Below, one piece after another: positions 42,961 through 53,814 of a DNA stretch of 64,000 nucleotides. The position numbers and the translations under genes are program-made. Under the pieces are notes generated by a model that was not told the origin of the DNA, did no database searches, and was given only the letters and a program-made list of their open reading frames with translations. The DNA is taken from positions 28,907 through 92,906 of the forward strand of contig NZ_JALGBX010000032.1 of assembly GCF_022808175.1 (NCBI RefSeq), written 5' to 3'. This DNA comes from Streptomyces sp. AP-93 (lineage in GTDB: Bacteria; Actinomycetota; Actinomycetes; Streptomycetales; Streptomycetaceae). Every line of letters begins with the position of its first letter. The first letter of the stretch is position 1.

Positions 42961-43458
42961 GTGCATTCCTACGATGTCTCCCGCGCCCCGTCCTATCCGA
43001 GCAGCGTCCCCCCGATGCGCCCCGTACGGGAGCTGGGGAGTTCTCCGGCCGCCTCGCACACCCCCATCTACGACACGCTGTACTCGGAGTACCTGCGCGC
43101 CTTCCGGGCCCTGCCCGGCGACCGCACGGGCGAGGAGGACCTCGGCTTCACCGCGTTCTCGTACGGGGGCCCGTACAGCAGCGCGTACGGCAGCAGCGCG
43201 TACGGCAGCGGCGCGGGCACCTACGGCAGCGGGTCCGCCGCGGGCTCCACGAGTTCCTACGGGAGCGGCTGGAACGGTTCCTCATGGCAGCCGACGGGAC
43301 AGCACGCGGCGCAGCACGCGGACGCCTGGCAGCCCTCCCCCGCTCCGCAGCCGCAGTACTCGTACGCCGGCGCCGGATACGCGAGCGGGCGGCAGCACCA
43401 GACCGGGATGCAGCACATCCCGGCGGCCCTGCCGCCCGCTCCGCGCCGGGGCTACTAG
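42961..43458 (+). CDS. Low-complexity Ser/Gly/Tyr-rich protein of unknown function
   Basis: 165 residues. A short conserved-looking core (HTPIYDTLYSEYLRAFRALP, then GEEDLGFTAF) is followed by a repetitive Gly/Ser/Tyr stretch (YSSAYGSSAYGSGAGTYGSG). It resembles a group of Streptomyces-restricted small proteins with an IYDxLxxE core, possibly DUF6643, but I am not certain. No signal peptide or TM segment. The GTG start at 42961 has no strong ribosome site; an in-frame ATG at 43015 would remove the first 18 residues. Confidence 0.6.
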   Translation: MHSYDVSRAPSYPSSVPPMRPVRELGSSPAASHTPIYDTLYSEYLRAFRALPGDRTGEEDLGFTAFSYGGPYSSAYGSSAYGSGAGTYGSGSAAGSTSSYGSGWNGSSWQPTGQHAAQHADAWQPSPAPQPQYSYAGAGYASGRQHQTGMQHIPAALPPAPRRGY

Positions 43459-43479
43459 CCCGGCGGAGTTCCGCTTCCG

Positions 43480-44940
43480 CTACATCTTGCGCTTGTGCTG
43501 CGCACCGCGCTTCTCGCGCACCCGCACCGAGATGTGGATCGGGGTCCCCTCGAAGCCGAACTCCTCGCGCAGGCGGCGCTCGATGAAGCGGCGGTAGCCG
43601 TGCTCCAGGAAGCCCGAGGCGAACAGGACGAACCGCGGCGGCTTGCTGCCCGCCTGCGTACCGAACAGGATGCGCGGCTGCTTGCCGCCACGGATCGGGT
43701 GCGGGTGGGCGGCGACGACCTCGCCGAGGAAGGCGTTCAGACGGCCGGTCGGGATGCGCGTCTCCCAGCCCGCCAGCGCGGTCTCGATGGCCGGGACCAG
43801 CTTCTCCATGTGGCGGCCGGTGAGCGCGGAGACGTTCACCCGGGGCGCCCAGGCGACCTGCTGCATCTCGGTCTCGATCTCGCGCTCGAGGTAGTAGCGG
43901 CGCTCCTCGTCGAGGTTGTCCCACTTGTTGTACGCGATCACGATCGCGCGGCCGGCCTCGACGGCCATGGTGATGATGCGCTGGTCCTGGACGGAGATCT
44001 GCTCGGTCGTGTCGATCAGGATGACCGCGACCTCCGCCTTCTCCACGGCGGCGGCCGTGCGCAGCGAGGCGTAGTAGTCCGCGCCCTGCTGGAGGTGGAC
44101 CTTCTTGCGGATGCCCGCGGTGTCGATGAACTTCCAGACGACCCCGCCGAGCTGGATCAGCTCGTCGACCGGGTCGCGGGTGGTGCCGGCCATCTCGTTG
44201 ACGACGACGCGGTCCTCCTTGGCGACCTTGTTCAGGAGGGAGGACTTGCCGACGTTCGGGCGGCCGATGAGCGCGATCCGGCGCGGACCGCCGACGGCGG
44301 TGCCGAAGGTCTGCTCGGGGGCCTCGGGCAGGGCCTCCAGGACGGCGTCGAGCATGTCGCCGGTGCCGCGGCCGTGCAGGGAGGAGACCGGGTGCGGGTA
44401 GCCGAGGCCCAGCGACCACAGCGAGGCCGCGTCGGACTCGCCGCTCTGGCCGTCGACCTTGTTGGCGCACAGGACGACGGGCTTGCCGGCCTTGCGCAGC
44501 AGGCGGACGACGGCCTCGTCGGTGTCGGTGGCGCCGACCTTGGCGTCCACGACGAAGACGACCGCGTCGCAGGCCTCGATGGCGTACTCGGCCTGGGCGG
44601 CGACGGAGGCGTCGATGCCGAGGACGTCCTGCTCCCAGCCGCCGGTGTCGACGACCTTGAAGCGGCGGCCGGCCCACTCGGCCTCGTAGGTGACGCGGTC
44701 GCGGGTGACGCCGGGCTTGTCCTCGACGACCGCCTCGCGGCGGCCGATGATCCGGTTCACCAGGGTCGACTTGCCGACGTTCGGGCGGCCGACGACGGCG
44801 AGGACCGGGAGCGGGCCGTGGCCGGCTTCCTGGAGCGCGCCCTCGACGTCCTCGATGTCGAAGCCCTCTTCCGCGGCGAGCTCCATGAACTCCGCGTACT
44901 CGGCATCGCCAAGTGCTCCGTGGTCTTGCTGGTCGTTCAT
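43480..44940 (-). CDS. der: Ribosome-assembly GTPase Der (EngA)
   Basis: 486 residues with two GTPase domains in tandem. G1 motifs are GRPNVGKSTLVN and GRPNVGKSSLLN, G3 are DTGGW and DTAGI, and G4 are NKVD and NKWD. A KH-like C-terminal domain follows (FGFEGTPIHISVRVREKR). Der acts in 50S ribosomal subunit assembly and is usually essential. ATG 44940 starts an acidic extension of about 45 residues before the first G1. Gene order der-plsC-cmk-tyrA on one strand matches the conserved Streptomyces block. Confidence 0.97.
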   Translation of the reverse strand: MNDQQDHGALGDAEYAEFMELAAEEGFDIEDVEGALQEAGHGPLPVLAVVGRPNVGKSTLVNRIIGRREAVVEDKPGVTRDRVTYEAEWAGRRFKVVDTGGWEQDVLGIDASVAAQAEYAIEACDAVVFVVDAKVGATDTDEAVVRLLRKAGKPVVLCANKVDGQSGESDAASLWSLGLGYPHPVSSLHGRGTGDMLDAVLEALPEAPEQTFGTAVGGPRRIALIGRPNVGKSSLLNKVAKEDRVVVNEMAGTTRDPVDELIQLGGVVWKFIDTAGIRKKVHLQQGADYYASLRTAAAVEKAEVAVILIDTTEQISVQDQRIITMAVEAGRAIVIAYNKWDNLDEERRYYLEREIETEMQQVAWAPRVNVSALTGRHMEKLVPAIETALAGWETRIPTGRLNAFLGEVVAAHPHPIRGGKQPRILFGTQAGSKPPRFVLFASGFLEHGYRRFIERRLREEFGFEGTPIHISVRVREKRGAQHKRKM

Positions 44941-45015
44941 GAAGTCCGTTCCTCGTCGTTCGTGGTGATCGGTGGGGCCCGCGCAGCGCGGTTCCACTAC
45001 TAGGTCAAGTCTCGC

Positions 45016-45663
45016 TCAGCGCCCGGTGAGGCGCTTGGCGTCGGCCAGGTGGGCGGTCAGCCGGTCCTGGATGCGTACGGTGGCCAGGTCCAGCGCGGTA
45101 CGGGTCCGGCGGCCACTGCCGTCCCCGGCGTCGAAGGCATCGCCGAAGACGATGTCGACCCTGCTCTTCAGCGGCGGCAGCGCCTTGACGACGCGGCTGC
45201 GCCGCTCGGTGCTCGCGAAGACGGCGACCGGCACGATGGGCGCGCCGGCACGGACCGCGAAGTACGCGAGGCCCGCGCGCAGCGAGGCGAAGTCACCTTC
45301 GCCCCGGGTGCCCTCGGGGAAGATCCCCAGGGCGCCGCCGTTCTCCAGTACACCCAGCGCACGGCTGACGGCGCTCCGGTCGGTGCCGGAGCGGTCCACC
45401 TTGACCTGCCCGATCCCTTCGAGGAAGGGGCCGAGCGGACCGACGTACGCCTCCTTCTTGATCAGGAAGTGCAGCGGCCGCGGTGCGGTGCCCATGAGCA
45501 TGGGGCCGTCGATGATGTGCGAGTGGTTCACGGCCAGGATGACGGGGCCGGTGGCGGGGACCTTCCAGGCCCCCAGCACGCGCGGCTTCCAGAGGCCGTA
45601 CATGAGCCCGATGCCGATCCTCCGGCCGACCGCCGCACCCCTGAGGGAGGGCGTATCGCTCAC
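45016..45663 (-). CDS. 1-acyl-sn-glycerol-3-phosphate acyltransferase-like protein (PlsC)
   Basis: 215 residues. The acyltransferase motifs are present: NHSHIIDGP (H-x4-D) and FPEGTRGEGD. The chain lacks a long membrane domain, so it is probably a peripheral enzyme that acylates lysophosphatidate. GTG 45663 overlaps the cmk stop by four bases (GTGA), showing translational coupling. Its position between cmk and der is the usual one in actinomycetes. Confidence 0.9.
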   Translation of the reverse strand: MSDTPSLRGAAVGRRIGIGLMYGLWKPRVLGAWKVPATGPVILAVNHSHIIDGPMLMGTAPRPLHFLIKKEAYVGPLGPFLEGIGQVKVDRSGTDRSAVSRALGVLENGGALGIFPEGTRGEGDFASLRAGLAYFAVRAGAPIVPVAVFASTERRSRVVKALPPLKSRVDIVFGDAFDAGDGSGRRTRTALDLATVRIQDRLTAHLADAKRLTGR

Positions 45664-46367
45664 GAGCGGCCCGCCCGCTTCTCTTCCACCAGGGTGACCA
45701 CGCACTCGATCACCCTGTCGAGCGTGAGCTCGGTGGTGTCCACCTCGACCGCGTCGCCGGCCTTGGCCAGCGGGGAGGTCTTGCGGCCGGAGTCGGCTGC
45801 GTCGCGCTTGATCAGCGCTTCCCTGGTGGCCGCGAGGTCCGCGGCCTCCTTGCCCCGCAGCTCGCCGCTGCGGCGGGCCGCGCGCACCCCGGCGGAAGCG
45901 GTGAGGAAGATCTTCAGGTCGGCGTCGGGCAGCACGGTGGTACCGATGTCCCGGCCCTCGACGACGATGCCGTCGGCCTCGTCGGCCGCCTCGGCGGCGA
46001 TGGAGCGCTGGAGCTCGGTGATCAGGGTGCGCACCTCGGGGACGGCGCTGACGGCGCTGACCTTCGAGGTGACCTCCTGGGTCCGGATCGGACCGGAGGC
46101 GTCCTGGCCGTCGACGGTGATGGTCGGGGCCGACGGATCGGTGCCGGACACGATGACGGGCTTGCCCGCCGCGAGGGCGATCGCCTGCGGGTCGTCGATG
46201 TCGATGCCGTTGGTGATCATCCACCAGGTGATGGCCCGGTACTGGGCACCGGTGTCCAGGTAGCGCAGCCCGAGCTTTGCGGCCACGGCCTTGGAGGTGC
46301 TGGACTTGCCCGTGCCGGAGGGACCGTCGATGGCGACGATCACGGCGGTCGGAGCTGCGGTTTCCAC
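45660..46367 (-). CDS. cmk: (d)CMP kinase
   Basis: 235 residues. The P-loop is AIDGPSGTGKSSTSK, followed by LGLRYLDTGAQYRAITW, VVEGRDIGTTVLPDADLKIF and LTASAGVRAARR. These are all hallmark segments of bacterial cytidylate kinase, which phosphorylates CMP and dCMP with ATP. ATG 46367 gives a short METAAPTA lead. It is coupled to plsC downstream by a GTGA overlap. The DTGAQYRA segment has Gln where many enzymes have Met. Confidence 0.95.
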   Translation of the reverse strand: METAAPTAVIVAIDGPSGTGKSSTSKAVAAKLGLRYLDTGAQYRAITWWMITNGIDIDDPQAIALAAGKPVIVSGTDPSAPTITVDGQDASGPIRTQEVTSKVSAVSAVPEVRTLITELQRSIAAEAADEADGIVVEGRDIGTTVLPDADLKIFLTASAGVRAARRSGELRGKEAADLAATREALIKRDAADSGRKTSPLAKAGDAVEVDTTELTLDRVIECVVTLVEEKRAGRS

Positions 46368-46448
46368 GGTGCGGGCACCTTCCTGGTTGCGCGTACGTGT
46401 CCGGGCGCGCCAATAGCGCCCCTCCTCCAGGTTACCGGGCTTTTCGCC

Positions 46449-46476
46449 GCCGCCCGCCGGGGCGTCGGCGGGCGGC
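46449..46476. terminator. Hairpin after tyrA
   Basis: 10-bp stem (GCCGCCCGCC / GGCGGGCGGC) with an 8-base loop, 66 bases past the tyrA stop on the minus strand. There is no U-run, so it would be a GC-only terminator. Confidence 0.5.
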
Positions 46477-46541
46477 CTCGGGGCAGGCCCGGGGCGGGCG
46501 CGGAGCGGCCCCCGGGCGGGCGCGGGCCCGCACCGGAGGGC

Positions 46542-47630
46542 CTACGGCTGGCGCAGGGCCCAGCCGCGTTCGCGCAGCTCGGCCTGGAGGCCGGCCACGG
46601 CCCGGGGTTCGACCATCAGCTGGACCAGGCCCGCCTGCTGCCCCGTCGCGTGCTCGATCCGCACGTCCTCGATGTTGACCCCGGCCCGGCCGGCGTCGGC
46701 GAAGATCCGGGCGAGCTCGCCCGGCTGGTCGGAGATGAGGACGGCCACGGTCTCGTAGACCGTCGGCGCGGCACCGTGCTTGCCCGGCACCCGGACCCGG
46801 CCCGCGTTGCCGCGGCGCAGCACGTCCTCGATGCCGGCGGCCCCGTCCCGGCGCTTGTCCTCGTCGGCCGACTGCAGGCCCCGCAGGGCTTCCACGGTCT
46901 CCTCCAGGTCGGCGGCGATCCCCGAGAGCACGTCCGCCACGGGTCCCGGGTTGGCCGAGAGGATCTCCACCCACATCCGGGGGTCGGAGGCGGCGATCCG
47001 GGTCACGTCGCGGATGCCCTGTCCGCACAGCCGCACCGCGGTCTCGTCGGCCTGCTCCAGCCGGGCCGCGACCATGCTGGAGACGAGCTGCGGGGTGTGG
47101 GAGACCAGTGCGACGGCCCGGTCGTGCGCGTCGGCGTCCATGACGACCGGGACGGCCCGGCACAGGGCCACCAGTTCCAGTGCCAGGTTCAGCACCTCGT
47201 GGTCGGTGTCCCGGGTCGGCGTGAGCACCCAGGGGCGGCCCTCGAAGAGGTCGGCGGAGGCGGCGAGCGGTCCGGACTGCTCCTTGCCCGCCATCGGGTG
47301 GGTGCCGATGTACGCCGTGGTGTCCACGCCCAGCGCGGCCAGCTCCCGGCGCGGTCCGCCCTTGACGCTGGCCACGTCCACGTAGGCGCGGGCCAGGTCC
47401 CGGCCTATGGCGTCGGCGAGGGCGGCGGCCACGTGGGCGGGCGGTACGGCGATGACCGCGAGGTCGGCCTTGCCCTGGCAGGGCTCCTCCGTGCCGGCGC
47501 CCAGCGCGGCGGCCGTACGGGCCTGCCCCTGGTCGCGGTCGGACAGGTGGACGGCGATGCCGCGGGCGGCGAGGGCGAGCGCCGCGGAGGTGCCGATCAG
47601 TCCGGTTCCGATGACGACGGCGGTTCTCAC
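46542..47630 (-). CDS. tyrA: Prephenate dehydrogenase with ACT domain
   Basis: 362 residues. An NAD-binding start (VVIGTGLIGTSAALALAARG), GTHPMAGKEQSGP with the catalytic His, and DAHDRAVALVSHTPQ identify prephenate dehydrogenase, the tyrosine-branch step. The C-terminus (ETVAVLISDQPGELARIFAD, NIEDVRIEHATG) is an ACT domain that senses amino acids, most likely for tyrosine feedback. GTG 47630. It lies 174 bases before cmk with a hairpin in between, so it may be transcribed apart from the cmk-plsC-der run. Confidence 0.93.
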   Translation of the reverse strand: MRTAVVIGTGLIGTSAALALAARGIAVHLSDRDQGQARTAAALGAGTEEPCQGKADLAVIAVPPAHVAAALADAIGRDLARAYVDVASVKGGPRRELAALGVDTTAYIGTHPMAGKEQSGPLAASADLFEGRPWVLTPTRDTDHEVLNLALELVALCRAVPVVMDADAHDRAVALVSHTPQLVSSMVAARLEQADETAVRLCGQGIRDVTRIAASDPRMWVEILSANPGPVADVLSGIAADLEETVEALRGLQSADEDKRRDGAAGIEDVLRRGNAGRVRVPGKHGAAPTVYETVAVLISDQPGELARIFADAGRAGVNIEDVRIEHATGQQAGLVQLMVEPRAVAGLQAELRERGWALRQP

Positions 47631-47700
47631 GGGGTGCTCTCCAGGTGTACGGGGGTGTGTGACGGCGGTGCCTGCCTCAGGGTAGCCAGCGGGAACGGCG

Positions 47701-47746
47701 CGAGGGCCCGGCGTCCCGTCCGCTGGGACGGGACGCCGGGCCCTCG
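47701..47746. terminator. Perfect 21-bp hairpin between yidB-like gene and tyrA
   Basis: Two 21-base arms (CGAGGGCCCGGCGTCCCGTCC and its complement) with loop GCTG and no mismatch. It lies downstream of the yidB-like gene on the minus strand and should terminate it before tyrA. Confidence 0.82.
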
Positions 47747-47773
47747 GGAACCGTCCCCGCGAGAACAGGGGCC

Positions 47774-47840
47774 GGTCAGAGGTTCTGCCGCTCGCCGGTC
47801 AGAGGTTCTGCCGCTCGCTGGTCAGAGGTTCTGCCGCTTG
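47774..47840. repeat. 23-base tandem repeat, nearly three units, at the yidB-like gene end
   Basis: Units starting GGTCAGAGGTTCTGCCGCT repeat at 47774, 47797 and 47820. The third unit carries the stop codon and last codons of the yidB-like gene; the other two are extra copies of that end downstream. Probable replication slippage. Confidence 0.85.
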
Positions 47841-48271
47841 ATGATGTCCTCCAGCGAGCCGCTCGGCATCGAGCCCTCGGGGGTCAGCTTGTCCACGGCC
47901 TGCGGGAGCGCCTGCGCGATCTGGTCGGCGGCGGCCTGCGGGGTGACGCCCGCCTGCTCGGCGACCTTGGCCAGGGTGTCGTCCGGCAGGGCCTTGGCGA
48001 TCTCCGCGCCGCTGACCGGCTGGTTCTCGCCGGTGCCGACCCAGGACTGGGCCTGGTCGGTCAGGCCCGACTTGGTCAGCATGTCCAGCAGCCCGCCGAG
48101 CGGGTTGTTCCCCGCGCCTCCGGCCGCCTGGGCGCCGCCGCCACCGCCGCCGCCCATGAGGGCGCCGAGGAGGGAGCCCAGGATGTTGCCGCCGCCACCG
48201 CCGCCGCCCTGTCCGCCGCTGCCGCCGCCGAGAAGGCCGCCGAGAAGGGAGCCGAGGTCGTTGCCCGCCAT
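47822..48271 (-). CDS. YidB-like DUF937 protein, Gly-rich
   Basis: 149 residues. The first half has LLGGLLG and ILGSLLGALMG flanked by long Gly runs. The second half (GLTDQAQSWVGTGENQPVSG, EIAKALPDDTLAKVAEQAGV) is the DUF937/YidB helical domain. Function unknown in general. ATG 48271. The gene end is duplicated twice downstream by a 23-base tandem repeat, which leaves the protein itself unchanged. Confidence 0.82.
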   Translation of the reverse strand: MAGNDLGSLLGGLLGGGSGGQGGGGGGGNILGSLLGALMGGGGGGGAQAAGGAGNNPLGGLLDMLTKSGLTDQAQSWVGTGENQPVSGAEIAKALPDDTLAKVAEQAGVTPQAAADQIAQALPQAVDKLTPEGSMPSGSLEDIIKRQNL

Positions 48272-48407
48272 GGTGATGCCTTTCGAAGAGGGACCGGGCG
48301 CGCGGAAGTCTGCGCACCCGGCTTCGAGATACGGACAATGTCACCCAACTCGGGCGCACCTGCCACTTGGCGCAGAGCCGCGCGCCGACTGCGGTAGAAC
48401 GATCGGC

Positions 48408-48749
48408 ATGATCTTCCACCTCGTACCGCTCGCCGACTGGACCGCCGATCCCGCGCGCCCGTACGCCCCGGCCTCCCTCGACTCCGAGGGTTTCGTGCAC
48501 TGTTCGGCGGATCCGGAGACGGCGCTGGCGATCGCCGCCTCGCACTACGGCGGCGTACCGGGGACCCTGCTCGCCGTGGAACTCGACGAGCGCACCCTCA
48601 CCTCGGAGGTCCGCCGGGAGGGTGAACCGGGCCTCCGCTACCCGCACGTCCACGGACCGCTGAACCGGGACGCGGTGGTACGCGTGTGGGAGGTGGTACG
48701 CGCCCCCGGTGCGCCGGCGGAACTCGTTCCCTGGCTGCCGGAGGGCTGA
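48408..48749 (+). CDS. DUF952-domain protein
   Basis: 113 residues. MIFHLVPLADW, DSEGFVHCSADPETAL and YPHVHGPLNRDAVVRVWEV are the family's conserved blocks (a fold related to glutathione-S-transferase-like or ADP-ribosyltransferase-like small proteins, biochemical role unsettled). ATG 48408. It is divergent from the yidB-like gene and just upstream of the Rieske lipoprotein gene on the same strand. Confidence 0.85.
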   Translation: MIFHLVPLADWTADPARPYAPASLDSEGFVHCSADPETALAIAASHYGGVPGTLLAVELDERTLTSEVRREGEPGLRYPHVHGPLNRDAVVRVWEVVRAPGAPAELVPWLPEG

Positions 48750-48832
48750 GTCAAGGCGTGGCGGGGTGTTGCCGGGACCCGTCACACGCCAGGATGCCTC
48801 TCGCCATCCCGGCGATCACCCGAGGAGAAGTC

Positions 48833-49297
48833 ATGAGCGACCCCACCCGCGCCGCACGGCGCACGGTTCTGGCAGTCGGCGCGAGTGCCCTGGCAGGCGG
48901 TGTGCTCACCGCCTGTGGAACCGAGGAGACGAAGCCGAAGGCCGAGGGCGGCAGCGCGCCCACGGCGCAGTCCTCGTCATCGTCCACCCCGGCTCCGGCC
49001 GCGGCCGTGAAGCCCCTGCTCAAGTCCTCGGAGGTGCCGGTCGGCGGCGGCACGGTCCTCAAGGACGAGAAGCTGGTCGTCACCCAGCCGACGGCGGGCT
49101 CCTTCCGCTGCTTCACGGCGGTCTGCCCCCACCAGGGCTGCGTCGTGAACAAGGTGGAGGCGGGCACCATCGACTGCCCGTGCCACGGCAGCAAGTTCAA
49201 GGTCGCGGACGGCGCGGTGGCCAAGGGCCCGGCCACCCAGCCGCTGGCGGAGAAGAAGATCACCGTCTCCCCGGCGGGCGAAATCTCGCTCGCCTAG
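48833..49297 (+). CDS. Rieske [2Fe-2S] lipoprotein
   Basis: 154 residues. Twin-arginine-like RRTVLAVGASALAGGV leads into the lipobox LTAC, so the protein is probably exported folded through Tat and lipid-anchored. The Rieske motifs CPHQGC and CPCHGS bind the 2Fe-2S cluster. A Ser/Pro/Ala linker separates anchor and domain. ATG 48833 has GAGGAG upstream. Its electron partners are not encoded nearby. Small stand-alone Rieske lipoproteins of this type are common in Streptomyces. Confidence 0.92.
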   Translation: MSDPTRAARRTVLAVGASALAGGVLTACGTEETKPKAEGGSAPTAQSSSSSTPAPAAAVKPLLKSSEVPVGGGTVLKDEKLVVTQPTAGSFRCFTAVCPHQGCVVNKVEAGTIDCPCHGSKFKVADGAVAKGPATQPLAEKKITVSPAGEISLA

Positions 49298-49324
49298 CCG
49301 CAGTCCCGGCACTAGCCTCGCCGG

Positions 49325-50050
49325 ATGAACGAGGCCAACACGAACGACCCGACGCCCGAGCCGCTCGAAATCACCCTGGTCAGGGACCACACGGTCTACT
49401 CCTGCGTGATCGGTTCGAGAGCGTTCGGCCTGGCGACGGAGGCGAGCGACACCGACCGGCGCGGTGTCTACCTCGCCCCGACGCCGCTGTTCTGGCGCTT
49501 CGAGAAGCCGCCGACACACGTGGACGGGCCCCGGGACGAGGAGTTCTCGTGGGAGCTGGAGCGCTTCTGCGAGCTCGCGCTGCGCGCCAACCCGAACATC
49601 CTGGAGGTCCTCCACTCCCCCCTGGTGGAGGACCTCACCCCGGTCGGAGAGGAACTCCTCGCGCTCCGCGAGGCGTTCCTCTCCCGCCGGGCCCACACCA
49701 CCTTCAGCCGGTACGCCGTCTCCCAGCGCGGCAAACTCCTCGGCGACCTCCGCAACCACGGCGCCCCGCGCTGGAAGCACGCCATGCACCTGCTGCGCCT
49801 GCTCCTGTCCTGCCGCGACCTGCTGCGCACGGGCCGCCTGGTGATCGACGCGACCCCGTACCGCGACCGCCTCCTCGCGGTCCGCCGCGGCGAGCTCACC
49901 TGGGAAGAGGTCGACGCCTGGATGACCCTCCTCCAGGAGGAATCCGAAGCCGCCCTGGCGACGACCCCCCTCCCCGAATCCCCGGACCTCCCCCGCGTGG
50001 AGGACTTCCTCCTCCGCACCCGCCGGGCGTCGGCGTCTGCGACGGCCTAA
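49325..50050 (+). CDS. Nucleotidyltransferase-fold protein (RlaP/YcgL-like)
   Basis: 241 residues. The polymerase-beta-type motif is IGSRAFGLATEASDTDRRGV (GS, then DxD within SDTDRRG). Helical parts follow (KHAMHLLRLLLSCRDLLRTG, ELTWEEVDAWMTLLQEES). It resembles the predicted nucleotidyltransferases associated with RNA repair. ATG 49325 sits 27 bases after the Rieske stop. Its end overlaps the end of a convergent paralogue (50047-50807) by four bases. Confidence 0.82.
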   Translation: MNEANTNDPTPEPLEITLVRDHTVYSCVIGSRAFGLATEASDTDRRGVYLAPTPLFWRFEKPPTHVDGPRDEEFSWELERFCELALRANPNILEVLHSPLVEDLTPVGEELLALREAFLSRRAHTTFSRYAVSQRGKLLGDLRNHGAPRWKHAMHLLRLLLSCRDLLRTGRLVIDATPYRDRLLAVRRGELTWEEVDAWMTLLQEESEAALATTPLPESPDLPRVEDFLLRTRRASASATA

Positions 50051-50807
50051 CCCACCCGCCGCCGTACGACGAACTCGTCGAGCGCGTCGAAGGCCGCCGC
50101 GTGCTCCGGCAACGACGAAGCCTCCCGGGCCGCCTCCAGAACCCCGTGCAGGGCCTCGAAGTCCCGTCCCACCCGCCCGGTGTCGATGCCTGCGGCCGCC
50201 CCGTGCTCGGCTTCGGCCTTGGCCTCGATCAGCCCGGCCAGATAGCCCGGAGCCTCCGGCACCTCGTCCAGCAGGGTGGGCAGGTGTGCCTGCACCTGTG
50301 CCGAGCGCATCAGGTGGATGCCCGTGAGCAGCGCCCGGAACGTGTAGAGCAGCGGCTTGAGCTCGGCCGTCTTCCCGAAGAGCCGCCACTGCGTGTTCGC
50401 GAAGCCGCGGTAGTGGAGGGCGTGGTGCGAGGTCAGCACAGCGGGGGCCAGGGAGACCAGTTCCTCGTGCGTCGGCGTCGTGTGCACCACCAGGGGGACA
50501 GCAGCTGTTCCAGAACGTAGCCGTTGCGGTTCAGCATCAGCCGGACGAACTTGCGCAGGTCGTGTGTGACCAGGTCCATCTCGGTGCCGTCCCGGAACCA
50601 CATGCGGCTGCGCGTCTCCTGCGGGTCCCGGAGCGAGAGCAGCTCCCCCGCCGGCAGCAGGTGCGCGCCGCGCAGGTCGACGTCGGAGTCCTTGGAGGGG
50701 AATCCGTACAGGTGGGCGCCGGAGACCGTCGCGAAGAGCAGCGGGTCCGGCTGCTCCGCGACGACGGCGGTCAGGTCGGTGTCCATGGCGTTCATCACGT
50801 CGAGCAC
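50047..50807 (-). pseudogene. Second nucleotidyltransferase, disrupted by a one-base frameshift
   Basis: The first part (ATVSGAHLYGFPSKDSDVDL, with GS-like and DxD residues, to NRNGYVLEQLLSP) is in one frame. The rest (LVVHTTPTHEELVSLAPAVL to DALDEFVVRRRVG) continues in the next frame. The join falls at a run of five G (50493-50497, plus strand); one more G would restore a protein of about 253 residues. It could be a true mutation, a phase-variable tract or a sequencing error. GTG 50807 lies three bases past the ADP-ribosylglycohydrolase stop, so the gene belongs to the NAD-salvage operon. Confidence 0.8.
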
Positions 50808-50810
50808 CGC

Positions 50811-52683
<1,873 letters not shown>

Positions 52684-52687
<4 letters not shown>

Positions 52688-53814
52688 CGGCTCCGCTCCC
52701 CCGTCCGCTCAGCCACCTGATCCGGCATCCGCTCCGCACCCCTCTCCGGCAGTGGATCCGCGAACCGCCAGCCCTCCGCCAGGAGTCCGTCGACGGCGGC
52801 CACCGCCGCCGCCAGCCGCGCTCCGCGGTCCCCCCGGACCACCAGGTAGCGCTTCCCCGTCCGTTCCAGCTCCTCCAGGAACCGCCCGGTCATCCACGGC
52901 CGGAGTTCCTCCCCGTCGCGCAGCCCGTCGTCCTCGAAGGGCACGTCCGCGTGGTCGGTGAGCAGGTACAGGTCCCGCCGCGTCCCGGCGGCGATCCGCT
53001 CGACCTCCGCACTGCGCGCGCCCGTGTACCGCTCGTGCCAGATCCCGGTGGCGAAGGAGTCGGTGTCGCAGAAGAGCACCGGTGATCCCAGCCGGGCCGC
53101 CCGCTCCTCCTCCGCGTCCTGGCGCCGCGCGATCACCGGGAACTCCGACGGGGCGAAGCTCACGTCGGCCCGGGTCGCCGCCGGGTCCGCGGCGCGCGCC
53201 GCCGCGAGCCGCTCCTCGCTGTAGCGGCGGCCGTATTCGGCGACCCAGCCCGTCTTCGCCCACACCCCGCCGCGCCCCCGCCAGTGCTCGGCCAGGGCCC
53301 GCGACAGCGTGGTCGTGCCGGTGGACTCGGCGCCGAGTACGACGATCCGCCGGGTCAGCGCCGCCCGTACGGCGGGCCCCAGGAACTCCCAGTTCCCGAC
53401 GGGGTCGGCCCGTACGGCCGTGCCGGACACCGGGAACAGGGTGCGGTCCCGGTCCACGCAGACCTCCTCGGCCCCGAACCGCCGCGCGAGCTCGGTCCCG
53501 TAGGCCTCGGAGGTGAAGACGGCGTCGACCGGGCGGCGCACCGCTCCCCGGAAGATCGCCATGTGCGCCTCCCAGACGGCCGGGTCCTGGAGGTCGACGG
53601 GGATGTCGTCGACCGCGCCGACCACCTCGGCCCCCGGGTGCGCCTCGCGCATCCAGGCGACCCGGTCGGCGAGCGGTACGGACTCCACCGAGGCCGCGCA
53701 GACCAGTACGGTCAGCCGCTCGCACTGGTCCTGCGCGGTGCGCACCAGGTGGTGGTGGCCGGCGTGCGGCGGATAGAACTTGCCGAGGACCAGCCCGTGG
53801 CCGTGGCGCTTCAT
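52684..53814 (-). CDS. nadR: NadR-like bifunctional NMN adenylyltransferase / ribosylnicotinamide kinase
   Basis: 376 residues. The N-terminal adenylyltransferase half has GLVLGKFYPPHAGHHHLVRT (the nucleotide-binding H-x-G-H motif). The C-terminal half is a P-loop kinase with RIVVLGAESTGTTTLSRALA, where the Walker A reads GAESTGTTT (Thr in place of Lys in the usual GxxxxGKS/T), and DTDSFATGIW. Together they convert nicotinamide riboside to NMN and NAD. The Lys-to-Thr change in the P-loop is also seen in NadR relatives and needs checking. ATG 53814 overlaps pnuC. Confidence 0.9.
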
